This document shows positions 1 through 9,860 of a DNA stretch of 59,325 bases, one piece after another (the first letter of the stretch is position 1; each line of letters begins with the position of its first letter). This DNA comes from Flavobacteriales bacterium UBA4466 (lineage in GTDB: Bacteria; Bacteroidota; Bacteroidia; Flavobacteriales_D; Sanyastnellaceae): NCBI GenBank assembly GCA_905182895.1, contig CAJJDD010000001.1:1-59325 (forward strand), given 5' to 3'. The notes under the pieces are model-generated. The model did no database searches. It saw nothing but the letters and a program-made list of their open reading frames with translations, and was not told the origin of the DNA. Made by a program: the position numbers and the translations under genes.

Positions 1-605
1 CTTTGTGCTTTAACGTGAGGTAGAAAAAACTAGGAATCACTTTAAGTTTCCCCGTAGGAAGCTCTTCAGGACTGATTCTGATTTTAGTCCAGATGTCATC
101 TTCTAGTAGGTTCTTTTCCAGATTAATTAAGTTGGACTCTCCTTCGAAGTAGGAGTGGATAGCGACTTCGAACTTCTCCTTGTTCTGAAGTTCCATATAG
201 GTGTGTCCGCACCATTCCTGACTAGAAGATGTTATTTTCAAAGAATGCTCTCCGTTTCTAAAGGCAGAAAGCTGCTGGTCATCATGGAGTACGGGTAGAT
301 TCCCGTGGTGAATTTTTTAGTGTGGTTTAGCTTTAATACTTGCACATCACTCTCTGAACCGTAATCAGACTTCACCAGTTTAGACGGGTTAAAGGGTTCG
401 GTAACGAATACCAGCACAGATTGGCCTTGATGGATTTCTCCGTAGCGGGCTTGCTTTAATTCATAACTGGAGATTTCTGCTTTTCCACCAAACCAGTAGG
501 ATTCCATAGTTTCAAGAGGAAGTCTTTTGGGTTCGTCTTCTGGTGTGGCTGGTTTAGAAGCACAGTGAGAAGTAAAAGTGAGCTGAGTACTAGTCTTAAA
601 ATCAT
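1..605 (-). CDS. Lipoprotein of the Bacteroidota family usually annotated 'septum formation inhibitor Maf' (partial, frameshifted)
   Basis: The reading begins at the ATG at 605 with a hydrophobic leader (MILRLVLSSLLLL). A frame change near 555-570 then leads into a Cys followed by ASKPATPEDEPKR, as in a lipoprotein. The body holds YWFGGKAEISSYELKQARYGE and, after a second shift near 240-255, the segments SSQEWCGHTYMELQNKEKFE and TKIRISPEELPTGKLKVIPSF. I recognise this pattern from flavobacterial proteins labelled Maf in databases, but none of the Maf nucleotide-pyrophosphatase motifs is visible, so that name is probably a propagated misannotation. The gene leaves the window at its C-terminal end. 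It follows the pyrophosphatase gene on the same strand with about 80 bases between. Function unknown; a periplasmic or outer-membrane location is inferred from the leader. Confidence 0.7.
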
Positions 606-665
606 CTGTGTAAATTTTAGAATACCGAAGGTAAAAATTGGCAGAAGAAAGAGGTCACAATAAAT

Positions 666-683
666 AACAATGGTTCCATTATT
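666..683 (-). terminator. Short hairpin just after the pyrophosphatase stop
   Basis: Read on the minus strand, AATAATGG and CCATTGTT (one G-T pair) flank an AA loop directly after the stop codon at 688. The following bases are AT-rich but not a clean U-run, so it may be a weak terminator or an RNA-processing hairpin. Confidence 0.3.
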
Positions 684-687
684 AAGG

Positions 688-1296
688 TTACTCGCTTGAA
701 ATCTTAGCAAGCTCTAGAATTTGCAACGCGGCTTCTCTCTCTATAAATCCTTGAGATTCCATTTTATCTATGCCTTTATAATTGGTGAGCCATGTGTCTA
801 TGATGGAACTTACTCCAGGAAATTCTGCGTTCAACTGGCTCATAGAATTCACCTTCCAGAAAGGAGTTCCTCTAGTTACGGCTATTAGTTTATCATCCTG
901 TTCACCTCTGTCTAGAAGCCTTAGAGCGCCTATGATCTTAATGTCCAGCTTGGCTTCTCTTTCTACAGCCGCTCCCAGCACAAGCACATCTAACGGATCT
1001 CCATCTCCACCATCTTCTTTAGCCAGCAGGGTGTTGGGAATGTAACCATAGTTGGCAGGGTAGGCCAGGTATTGAACTACACGAGGGATGCCATCTTTAT
1101 GCTCGTGCTCTATTTCATGGGATTTTTTATTCAATTCGAATTTATCCAATGTTCCAGCAGGGATTTCTATAATGGCTTTAGCATCTATGTCTAGAGCTGG
1201 AGGAAGTCTCCGTTCAAGTCCCTCTTCAGTTATGATTATATCGCATGAAGCTAAGAAGAGTGCTGGTAAAAGCAAAAAAGGAAGTAGAGTTTTCAT
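688..1296 (-). CDS. Lipoprotein inorganic pyrophosphatase (family I)
   Basis: A 202-residue protein that should hydrolyse pyrophosphate to two phosphates using Mg2+. The family I signature is present as DGGDGDPLDVLVL (about residues 94-106), preceded by the conserved YPANYGYIP segment, and the Lys and Glu metal or phosphate ligands appear in the expected order. The N-terminus is a lipoprotein signal ending in LASC (Cys at residue 18), so the enzyme is predicted to be membrane-anchored outside the cytoplasm, unlike the usual soluble cytoplasmic form. The ATG at 1296 gives the full signal. It sits between the L,D-transpeptidase and the Maf-annotated lipoprotein, all on the minus strand and all with lipoprotein-type leaders. 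The reading frame is intact. Confidence 0.92.
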   Translation of the reverse strand: MKTLLPFLLLPALFLASCDIIITEEGLERRLPPALDIDAKAIIEIPAGTLDKFELNKKSHEIEHEHKDGIPRVVQYLAYPANYGYIPNTLLAKEDGGDGDPLDVLVLGAAVEREAKLDIKIIGALRLLDRGEQDDKLIAVTRGTPFWKVNSMSQLNAEFPGVSSIIDTWLTNYKGIDKMESQGFIEREAALQILELAKISSE

Positions 1297-1346
1297 AACA
1301 GAAGGATTTATCTCAGCTAAACTACCAAATAAACGGTTAGAAGGTG

Positions 1347-1917
1347 TTAAGGAAAGATGGTGATGTTAGTTCCTTTTTGGATGACGCTGTAGAGGTCGTT
1401 TACATCAGTATTGGTAAGAGAAACACAGCCTAAAGTCCAGTTGGCTCCTTCTTCTACCCAGTAGTCCATGCCTTCTGGCACCCCGTGAATTCCTACTTCA
1501 CCACCTATAGATGCTTTGGCAGGAAGGGTTCCGTCAGCTTTGGCTTGGGCGTGATTTAGCTCAGACTGTTCATTGGGATAATCAAACCAAATAAACTTAG
1601 ACCATTTAGCATGAGGGTAAAGGTTTCTAACCTTAAAAGTGCCTTCTGGAGTTTTTCTGTCTCCTTCCATGAGCTTCTGTCCTGTGGGGTTTCCTCCAAG
1701 TACTATTTTATAGCTGCGCAATGCTTTTTCACTATCCCACACTTCCAGCTTATAATCAGATTTAAAAACTTTTACCTGAATATCTACTGCAGGAATCTGA
1801 AGAGAATCGACTATCTCTTTAATGGGTTTTCTATGTTCGGATTCACTCGGTTTCACAGGCGTAAAATTGGTACAGCAAGCGAAAATGACAAGAAAAGATC
1901 AGTGGAAAAAGCTTCAT
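1347..1917 (-). CDS. L,D-transpeptidase (YkuD family) lipoprotein, frameshift in signal peptide
   Basis: The catalytic domain carries IHG, then about 16 residues later TLGCVSL, which matches the YkuD HxG...[ST]xGC pattern with Cys as the nucleophile. Such enzymes make 3-3 cross-links or attach lipoproteins to peptidoglycan. An uninterrupted reading from the GTG at 1856 lacks a signal. Restoring one base in the A-run at 1893-1896 joins it to the ATG at 1917 and gives MKLFPLIFLVIFACCTNF, a good lipoprotein leader with Cys at 15 or 16. I therefore prefer the 1917 start. With the leader the protein is about 190 residues, a compact single-domain form. Substrate and exact activity cannot be told from sequence. 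Confidence 0.85.
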
Positions 1918-2116
1918 GTTGTTTAAACGCTGGAATGGTAGGGAGATTATGTGTTAAGGGAAACTAGTCAACTATAACTTCTTACTGATAGATACCTCAT
2001 TCTTCAACCAATACAAACAAATAACTTACAGAAGGCCTGGTCTAAAGTGCTTATTGTAAGTGCTTTTGTGAAATTTATAATCAAACCATTACAGACGGGC
2101 TTATGTTTTCTTTAAC

Positions 2117-2124
2117 TAGTTTTG
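2117..2124 (+). promoter_or_regulatory. Candidate Bacteroidota -7 element for the MFS gene
   Basis: TAGTTTTG matches the TAnnTTTG consensus, 86 bases before the MFS start, inside the otherwise featureless 1918-2210 gap. No convincing -33 TTG was found at the usual distance. Confidence 0.3.
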
Positions 2125-2210
2125 GTTATTCTGGGCAGGTTAAAAAGATACAATGTACTTTTCCGCTTGACTGATAGCGTCTATAATAAAAAAAATAGAA
2201 ACCAACACTT

Positions 2211-3471
2211 TTGAATCCAACCACTAAATTTCTTACCCTCCTCAGTCTAATTATTTCTGGAGAGGTTATTTTCTTTTTGCCTTTTGTGTTTCCGCGAATT
2301 TTTAAGCCCACCATTCTAGAAGTTTTCCAAATATCAAATACTGAACTGGGATTTTACTTTTCTGTTTATGGAATAGTAGCCATCGGCTCTTATTTTTTTG
2401 GGGGACCACTAGCAGACCGTTGTTCTCCCAGAGCATTAATGACTTTAGCGCTCGTGTTAACAGGTTTAGGTGGTGTTAGCTTGTCGTTTATCCCGGCAGC
2501 AGGAGCTATGTTTTGGTTGTATGGATTCTGGGGGATGACTACCATTTTACTTTTTTTGGTCATCACTCCTGAGAACTACTCGCCTGCTAGGTGGGGAATC
2601 TTCACAGGGAAAAGCTTTTGGTATATTGGATGGGGGAAGAGGATTAGTAGCAGCTTTAGTGAGTGTGGCTGGGATCTTTATTTTGGCTGCTTTTCTGCCA
2701 GAAGGAGGAGGGGGGTATTCTTTAGAAGCCAAGGAGGAAGCGCTAAAGAATGTAATTTGGTTTTTTACAGCCATGGTATTACTCACGGCTGTTATCGTAT
2801 ATCTAGTCCTGTCTAAATTAGAGGAGAACAAAGAATTCTTGCACCGCAGCACTATAGGCTTCTCTCAAGTGAAACAAGTAGTGAAAATGCCAGAAGTGTG
2901 GCTCCAAGCGGTCATTATATTATGTGCGTATTCGGGATATAGAGTGACAGATGATTTCTCTTTATTGGCTTCAGATGTGCTAGGCTACTCAGATGTGGAT
3001 GCAGCCAAATTAGGTTCGGTTGCCATGTGGATTAGGCCGTTAGTAGCAGTTCTAGCTGGTCTTACTGCTGATAGGTTTAAAGCCTCATCGGTGTCTGTTT
3101 TTTGTTTCCTGTCTATGATTGTAGGCGGATTATTAATGGTTTTTCCACCTTCAGGTTCATACAGTTACGCATTAATTATGATAGTTGTGAGTTCTACTTG
3201 TCTAGGAATTTATGCTATGAGAGGACTTTACTTCGCTATTATGGGAGAGGCAAATATTCCATTGGCTGTCACGGGAACAGTGGTAGGTTTGGCATCTGTG
3301 GTAGGGTATCTTCCAGATGTGTTCATGGCCCCATTAATGGGTTATTTTTTAGATAAGCATGCAGGTTTGGCGTTAGGCCATCAGTATGTGTTTGGGTTAT
3401 TGATTGGCTTTGCAATACTCGGGATAATAGCCACCCTAGCTTTTAAAAAGCTGACCAAGGAGAGTGTATAA
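2211..3471 (+). CDS. Major facilitator superfamily transporter (one frameshift)
   Basis: Joined length is about 420 residues, normal for a 12-helix MFS carrier of the inner membrane. Hydrophobic segments run throughout, and the loop after helix 2 holds FFGGPLADRCSPR, the MFS G-x3-D-R type signature. Reading breaks in the T7 run at 2551-2557: removing one T gives FWSSLLRTTRLLGGESSQGK followed by AFGILDGGRGLVAA, a conserved stretch of this subfamily. The second half starts at that point in the new frame and ends at 3471. The start is a TTG at 2211, since the frame is closed by a TAG at 2196. The substrate is not predictable. No operon partner: the next gene converges on it. Confidence 0.82.
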
Positions 3472-3505
3472 ATCAGCTGTATTTCTGAGTTTGGGGTAAT
3501 GGGAT

Positions 3506-4040
3506 TTACTGAACCGATAATTCATCTAGCTCTAGCCTAAATATTTTCATTTTCCTTGTTGGCTATCAGAAAAGTCATCTCTTCTAGAGAGGTTCCTGAG
3601 AAGTTTGGAATATTCAATGTTCTTCCTCTATAAGTAGGTGTGAAGTTTGAGAATTTAAGTTGGATTTCTTGCCAGTCACCGTTAGTAGAAAATTCTGTCT
3701 TGTAAGAATAATAACTATTCACATCATCTTTTACTCTGAACTGGTAGCTCTTTCCGTCTCCTTTTAACTTAAGAATAAATGAATCAAAATCAACTAATGA
3801 GATACTCTTCGCTCTATGTCTGACAGATGAAAACCCACCATTATTCTCTAATGAAACAGAACCATCAAATAGACCTGTACCGTTTTCAGATATAGAAAAG
3901 TTCCCCGAAGACTTCCTCCCATTACGGTATCATCCACTATTTTCCAATCAGAGAGAGAACAGTCGGGTTTAAAATCATAAAGAATAGTAGGTGCGTATTC
4001 CATAAAAGTGAATGCTAGTAAGGAGGGTGATGTATTTCAA
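3506..4040 (-). CDS. CIA30-family (NADH:ubiquinone oxidoreductase intermediate-associated) protein, several frameshifts
   Basis: Joined frames give a leader, then DWKIVDDTVMGG, RSSGNFSIS, SLENNGGFSSVRHRAK, LKLKGDGKSYQFRVK and LEEMTFLIANKENENFRLEL, the order and motifs of the CIA30 galactose-binding-like fold. Indels are needed near 3541 (missing T restores the tail FRLELDELSVQ), near 3920 (missing base before SSG) and near 4015 (joins a leader starting at a TTG at 4040). A shorter start at the ATG at 4003 is possible. In bacteria the family is mostly uncharacterised and its eukaryotic role in complex I assembly should not be transferred directly. It converges on the MFS gene with 34 bases between stops. 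Confidence 0.78.
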
Positions 4041-4343
4041 GATACTAAAGTAGCTCTAGAGCTTACTGTAAAGCTCACCACAATATCACTGTTAGGTGTA
4101 ATAAGCCTCTTAATCTGTAGAATCATTAGGGGTTTGATTTAATATTTCTATGTGTTTTTTTAGTGCCGAAGTGAGCGAGCTCTCACTCTTTTATTATTAA
4201 AGTTATACTTCACTTAAAGTTTATTATAGTCTAATTTACATAATATTAAATGGTTATACCTTTACTTTAAGTGAGTTTGATAATAAGGTTCCAGAGACCG
4301 TGAGTTCTGTAGTTCGGGATGGCGCTTGGGTTAGCTGTTCTCA
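4041..4343. other. AT-rich intergenic stretch with two inverted repeats
   Basis: No convincing gene is visible between uvrC and the CIA30 gene. The stretch holds a short hairpin (AGTGAG at 4170-4175 and CTCACT at 4182-4187) followed by a T-rich tract, and a longer-range inverted repeat (CACTTAAAGT near 4212 and ACTTTAAGTG near 4264). A short open frame on the minus strand (about 29 codons, from near 4132) has no recognisable product. It may hold the uvrC 3' end and the CIA30 promoter. Confidence 0.5.
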
Positions 4344-6133
4344 CTAAAATAAATCCAAACTGCACTCTGCTAGCTTTTTACTGATTACTTTTTCCAGTTC
4401 TTCACGCTGTGCTTCTTTTATTTTTTTCACTGATTTAAAATGCTTGAGCAGTTTAGCTTGAGTTTTGGGCCCTACACCTTCCACATTATCTAGAGAGCTG
4501 TTAAAGGCATTATTGCTGCGCATATCTCTGTGATGAGAAAGACTGAATCGATGGGCTTCATTTCTCAGGTGTTGAATAAGTTTTAGACTTTCTGATTTCT
4601 TACTGATGTAAACCGGAAATGAATCTCCGGGAAAGTAGATTTCTTCTAAACGTTTGGCTATCCCTATCACGGCTAGTTTTCCATAAGCTCCGCATTCTTT
4701 TAGCGCAGAAATGGCAGAAGAAAGCTGTCCTTTTCCACCATCTATAATAACAAGCTGAGGGAGTGATTCTCCTTCTCTAATAAGTCTAGAGTATCTTCTA
4801 AAGACCACTTCACGCATACTGGCATAATCATCAGGTCCGACTACAGTTTTAATATTGAATTTTCTATAATCGGTTTTACTCGGCTTGGCATTTTTAAACA
4901 CCACACAGGCACTGGCAGGATTAGTTCCCTGAATATTCGAATTATCGAAACATTCTATGTGTACTGGCAGATCCTGGAGGTGTAAATCTTTTTGGAGTGT
5001 GGTTAAAATTCTATTTTGATGTTCTTCAGGATTAGTGAGTTCTACCTCTTTCTGTTTATCACGCTTGTAGTAAATAGCATTTCTCATACTGAGATCCATG
5101 AGTTTTTTCTTATCACCAATCATAGGAATCAGAAACTTCACTCCTGGAATAGCTAAGTTCACTTCTATAGGCGTGTAAATGGTTTTAGAAGTGCTTTCAT
5201 ACCTCTTTCTTACTTCTATAATGGCAAACTCTAGTAGTTCCACATCTGTCTCCTCCAGTTTCTTTTTAAGCTCGGTTGTTTGAGTTTGGGTTATGGAGCC
5301 GTTATTTACTTTCATGTAATTTACATATCCACTTTTTAGATCGGTCGAGATCGTAAATACGTCTACATTATGAATGTCTGGGTTGACAATGGTGCTTTTA
5401 GTTTGAAACACTTGAAGCACATCGAGCCTCTTCTTTACTTCAGCCGCTTCTTCAAATTTAAGTTCAGCCGCTAGTTCTTCTAGGGTTGTTTTAAGCGTTT
5501 TACTAAGGTCAGAATAGTTTCCTTTTAAGATTTGTCTAATTCCTTCCACACCTCTATTGTAGTGCTCTTCGGACTCTTTTCCTTCGCAGGAGCCTAGGCA
5601 GTTTCCCAAATGATATTCTAGGCACACTTTAAACTTACCAGCGGTTACATTTTCTTCTGAGAGGTTATACTTACAGGTTCTTATTTTATAGAGCTGTTTT
5701 ACCAGTTCGAGCACGGCTTTCATGTGCTTCACATTCGCATACGGTCCGAAGTATTCAGACCCGTCTTTAATCATAAGTCTAGTAGGAAAAACTCTAGGAA
5801 AACGCTCTTTTTTAATGACTATCCATGGGTATGTTTTATCATCTTTAAGTTGAATATTATAACGTGGCTGGTGTTTTTTTATAAGGGAATTTTCTAGCAG
5901 CAGCGCGTCTAATTCAGTTTCTACGACTGTGAATTTTATATCTACAATTTTAGAAACGAGCAGGCGAGTTTTACCGTTCTCATATTTATTTTTATTGAAA
6001 TAACTAATATCTTTTTAAGGTTTTTGGCCTTCCCCACATAGATAAGTTTCTCTTCTTTATCGAAATGTTTATAGATACCCGGTAGTTCAGGTAAGCGTTG
6101 CAATATAGCAGCTATGTGGTCTGATTTTTTCAA
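4344..6133 (-). CDS. uvrC: Excinuclease ABC subunit C (one frameshift)
   Basis: UvrC makes the two incisions of nucleotide excision repair together with UvrB. The N-terminal GIY-YIG nuclease holds LPGIYKHF and [12 protein letters not shown]. It is followed by a Cys-rich segment, the UvrB-binding UVR motif ([18 protein letters not shown]), the RNase H-like nuclease ([22 protein letters not shown]) and a C-terminal helix-hairpin-helix ([17 protein letters not shown]). Joined length is about 596 residues, as expected. Reading breaks after KNLKK at the T5 run 6012-6016; adding one base restores [17 protein letters not shown] and the rest in one frame. The start is a TTG at 6133, seven bases after a candidate -7 element. 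Confidence 0.95.
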
Positions 6134-6140
6134 GTCAGTT

Positions 6141-6148
6141 CAAAGGTA
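6141..6148 (-). promoter_or_regulatory. Candidate -7 element of uvrC
   Basis: TACCTTTG on the minus strand fits TAnnTTTG exactly and lies only 7 bases before the TTG start, which would give an almost leaderless transcript. A TTG occurs upstream with a 15-base spacer, shorter than usual. Confidence 0.4.
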
Positions 6149-6232
6149 AATAGTTCACTAGGACAATTGTGTTTTAAAAATAAAATTAATCTTTGGTTAT
6201 TGAATCCGCAAATTAAAACGTTTTTTAAACGT

Positions 6233-6265
6233 AAAAAGGGGCTTGCCTTGCGACTAACCCCCTTT
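6233..6265 (-). terminator. Rho-independent terminator of the M43 protease gene
   Basis: On the minus strand AAAGGGG pairs with CCCCTTT around a loop of about 17 bases, and the 3' arm runs into TTTTT. It lies 35 bases after the stop at 6300. A perfect palindrome (GACCAATTAAATTGGTC, 6272-6288) sits between stop and terminator. Confidence 0.6.
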
Positions 6266-6299
6266 CACTTCGACCAATTAAATTGGTCTCCACCCTATA

Positions 6300-9200
6300 T
6301 TATTTAACTATCAGTTTTTGCTGGTACATTTGGCCGGCAGAATCTACTTGAATCAAATACATTCCGCTGGATAATCTGTCATCGAAGCTATACGTTTTCG
6401 AGATATGGGTATTTCTGTTTTGTTCTTCTGACCAAGTCTTAATAAAACGTCCGCTAGAATCGTAAACAGATATGTCTAATACGTTATTAGTTGCTGTTAG
6501 GTTCTCTAAATCGATAGAAAATTCATTTCCTGAGTTAGGATTGGGGTATACACTAATTAGAATTTCTTGTTGGTCATCCCATGAAAGGATATTGTCGACT
6601 ACCTCAAGAGTAAACGTACATTCGTCTCCATATTCACTCCAGGACTCACCATGTCTGGCTCTAACCTGAACAGAGAATACATCATTAGGCGTTAAGGACA
6701 TCTCTTGGGTAATGGTAATTTGATTCACGTAAGTGAAGTAATTATGAGAACCACTTTCTGCGTGAATGAACCATTCAAATTCATCTGCTCCAGTATTCGG
6801 TTCTGCCTGAAGAGTATATCCAAGAGTAACATATTCTGTGTTACAATCAGCTTCTGTTATTGAAACTGCTGGTGGCGTTTCTAGAATGTTTACAGAGCAA
6901 GTTCCTCCCCATTCTCCCCATTCTGATTCTTTTTGGATTTTTATTTTCACATTAAACGAAGAGCCATAAGTCAGAAAATCAAGTTCAGAAAGCATGAAAT
7001 TATTATTATTACCCATCGTATATGCTTCGTCAAGAATAACTCCAGCAGCATCAGTGAAATTCCATAAATACATCTCTGCACCTGGAACAGAGTTACATCT
7101 AAGTTCTTCAGAGAGCGCAAAACCTGATTTGTTACACTGATTACTTACTAATTGGGTAGTAGGGAGTACTTCTGCGCAGTCATAAGGAATGCTAAACTCA
7201 GTTTGAGTACTGCACCCTGAATCGTCAGAAACAATGACTTCATAATCTCCGAAGCTTACTCCAGAAAGCGTTTGACCATTGGTTTCATTAGACCATGAGT
7301 AAGTTAGGTTTCCAGTTCCTCCTAGTCCATTGGCTATAGCAGAGCCGTCAAGTCCTTCGCATGTTTCAGCTAAAATGTCATTTACGGTCACTACTATTTC
7401 TGAAGGTTGTACAACAGCAAATTCAGCCGATGTTTCACACCCATTCGCATCAGAAACCAGAAGAGAATAAACCCCTTCATCTAATCCTGTTATCGAGTTA
7501 CTTCCACTACTCCATGAATAGGTATACGCTAATGTTCCTCCATTTACAGTGGCCGAAGCTGTACCGTCAGCAGCACCGAAACAAGTAATGTCAGACTTAA
7601 GTACGGTTAAAGATAATTCCTGCGGTTCTGAGATAGTAAAGTTTACTGAGCTAGCGCATCCTATACTAGAAGTGGCGGTTACAGAGTAAGAATTGGCACT
7701 TAAATTAGTTGTCTGATTTTCTGTTCCACCTGTACTCCATAATATAGAAGAACCAGAAGAGGCAGTCACTGAAGCTGCGCCATCATTAGCTCCATTACAT
7801 GTTATATGAGTGAAGTAACTGCGATGTCAGGAGAAGCTTGAACTGTGATCATTTCATCTATCGTTTCTACATCTGCTCCGAAAGTATTCGTAGTCGTTAG
7901 TGTTACAGAATAATTTCCAGGGTTAGTGTATTGAATATTTTGAGGATTTTCACTTGAAGATGTAGAAGGTGTCCCTCCTTCAAACTGCCAAGACCATCCT
8001 GATGGATCTCCTAAGCTAGTGCTATTAAAATTAACAGATTCATCCATGCATATAGCTTCAGTAGATGCGGTAAATGAAGAGCTTGGAGGATCTCCTACTG
8101 GAGCTTCCAAACAGAACTCATGACTAGCTGAGTCTCCAAAGTTATTTTGGCCAAAAGCGACTTGATTTCCTGAGCCGTCTAATACTTCATAATCACCTAC
8201 TAAAAAACCTAATCCATCTCCGTACTCATCGTAGATTACGAATTCATAACAGTCTTCTGATAGACAGATGTTATGTGTCATAATAACGCCAGGATTATTA
8301 TCTATATAAGGTCCGCCCGAGCTTAAGACGTCACCTTCTTGAATAATAGCCCAAGTGGTTTCGCTTCCTGCATAATCTATATTAATATTTACTGTAGCGA
8401 GCACTCCTGAGCTTAAAGAAAATCCTGACTGGGCAGCATCATTACTTGAGTATTGGTCAATTCCTCCATTTGGAGAAGCCGAGTTTGCATAAAATATATG
8501 GGTTCCGCCCCTACAGATACTAAAGGAAGTGTAACTAATTCAGATGCACCAGGAGCTAGATTTCCTGACCAATCAAAAGATTCTATGGCTCCATTGTCCA
8601 CGGAATGTTGGATTTCTAATGAAGTTAAATCCTGCCCTCCGTAATTTGTTATAGTTACCTCAGGGAATATATTCCCACTGCATAAAGAGCCCGTTGGGTA
8701 ATTTACAGAGGAAACACTAGCATCATTTTCTGAAACAGGAACACATCCTAGTGATTCTAAAAGGGATCCTCTTTCTTCAAAAAGAGTAAATCTCATTCTT
8801 ACTTTTTGGCCTTCGGTAAACATGTTTTTACAGGTTTGTCCCGTATAATCCATGTAATTTTCTATTTGTTGTGTTCCTGAGCATGCTGGGCTGCTACAGC
8901 TAGAGTTAATAACTGTTACAGGAGTATCACACACTCTATCTCCCTGAGTTTCACAATTAGTTTCATCACAATCAGTCGAATTCTGAAAAGTGTGATATAG
9001 ACCTAAGAAATGTCCTACTTCATGGGAAGTAGTTCTGTTCATGTCTGTGTAATTTTTTAAGTTTCCTATTGTGCCAAAAGAGTTATGTAAAAGAGTTACT
9101 CCGTCCTTCACTGAATTAAAGGGGAAATAAGCGAATCCTTGGATTCCGCTTCCTCCATCATTATCTTCTATTTCATTTACGATCCAAATATTTAAGTAAT

Positions 9201-9735
9201 CATCTTTAGGCCACACAGAAAAAGATTTCACGGTTACTTCGTCAGCACCTGAGCCCTGACCTACGCCTATTCCTTCGTCTAAATATGAGGGGATAGATGA
9301 GGCATCTGATCTTATAATTCCATTTGTGCTATTTCCATCTGGATCTCTTAATGCGAGACAAAATTCTATACCCACATCGGCTCCATTTCCATCTCCGTTA
9401 GTTCCTTCTATTTTTCTAAAGTCTTCATTTAATGCCACTAGAGCACTCTGTACTTGAGCATCAGAAATATTAGAACCATTTCCTATATTTTCACCAACGT
9501 GGAGTACATGGACCACCACAGGAATCACGCAGATTTCGCCATCTCTAAGCTCCATGCCATTTGTTCTGCCCACTATTAACCTGCTCTCTAGATTAAATAG
9601 TCTCCTCTGAAACAAGGTGTTGTCTTCGAGTTCACTTTCCTGCACGATAGTGCTTCCGCATTCGGGGAGTTCTTGACCCAGTAGTACATACGAGGAAAGA
9701 AAAGCTAGCGTAACTATTAAGACACTTTTTCTCAT
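6300..9735 (-). CDS. Secreted pappalysin-like metalloprotease (M43) with PKD and SprB-type repeats and T9SS type A signal (two frameshifts)
   Basis: A signal peptide (residues 1-20) is followed by an M43 zinc protease domain: HEVGHFLGLYH (about residue 235, matching HExxHxxGxxH) and the Met-turn NYMDYTG, with paired Cys typical of pappalysins. Downstream are a CARDB-like domain, a domain with YDEYGDGLG, a PKD domain (WSWQFEGG ... NPGNYSVTL) and SprB-like repeats (CFGAADGTASATVNGG, YSWSSG). The end is a T9SS sorting domain (ISVYPNPNSG ... GMYLIQV ... KLIVK). Two indels split it: near 8505 (a G lost in a G-run) and near 7815-7825. Joined length is about 1,140 residues. It is probably a cell-surface or extracellular protease. 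It has its own terminator downstream and a separate terminator upstream, so it is a single-gene unit. Confidence 0.88.
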
Positions 9736-9807
9736 GGGTATTAAAATTCACAGTTCATTTCTTTTACGTTCAGCCAATAATAAAAGTTTCAGGTGACTAC
9801 AGGTCAT

Positions 9808-9834
9808 AAAAAAGGCCTCTCGAAAGAAGCCTTT
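9808..9834 (-). terminator. Rho-independent terminator of the FKBP gene
   Basis: On the minus strand AAAGGC and GCCTTT form a stem with a short inner loop, followed by a T6 run. It lies about 25 bases after the stop at 9861. Confidence 0.75.
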
Positions 9835-9860
9835 AGTAAATTTTGTATGGAGTATAAAAC

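Noticed and set aside
782-1045. Long plus-strand open frame opposite the pyrophosphatase
   Set aside because: It lies fully inside the intact minus-strand pyrophosphatase and its product is a low-information, Ser/Leu-rich shadow.
6300-9735. SprB and PKD repeats as DNA repeats
   Set aside because: They repeat at protein level only; the nucleotide sequences differ too much to be called tandem repeats.
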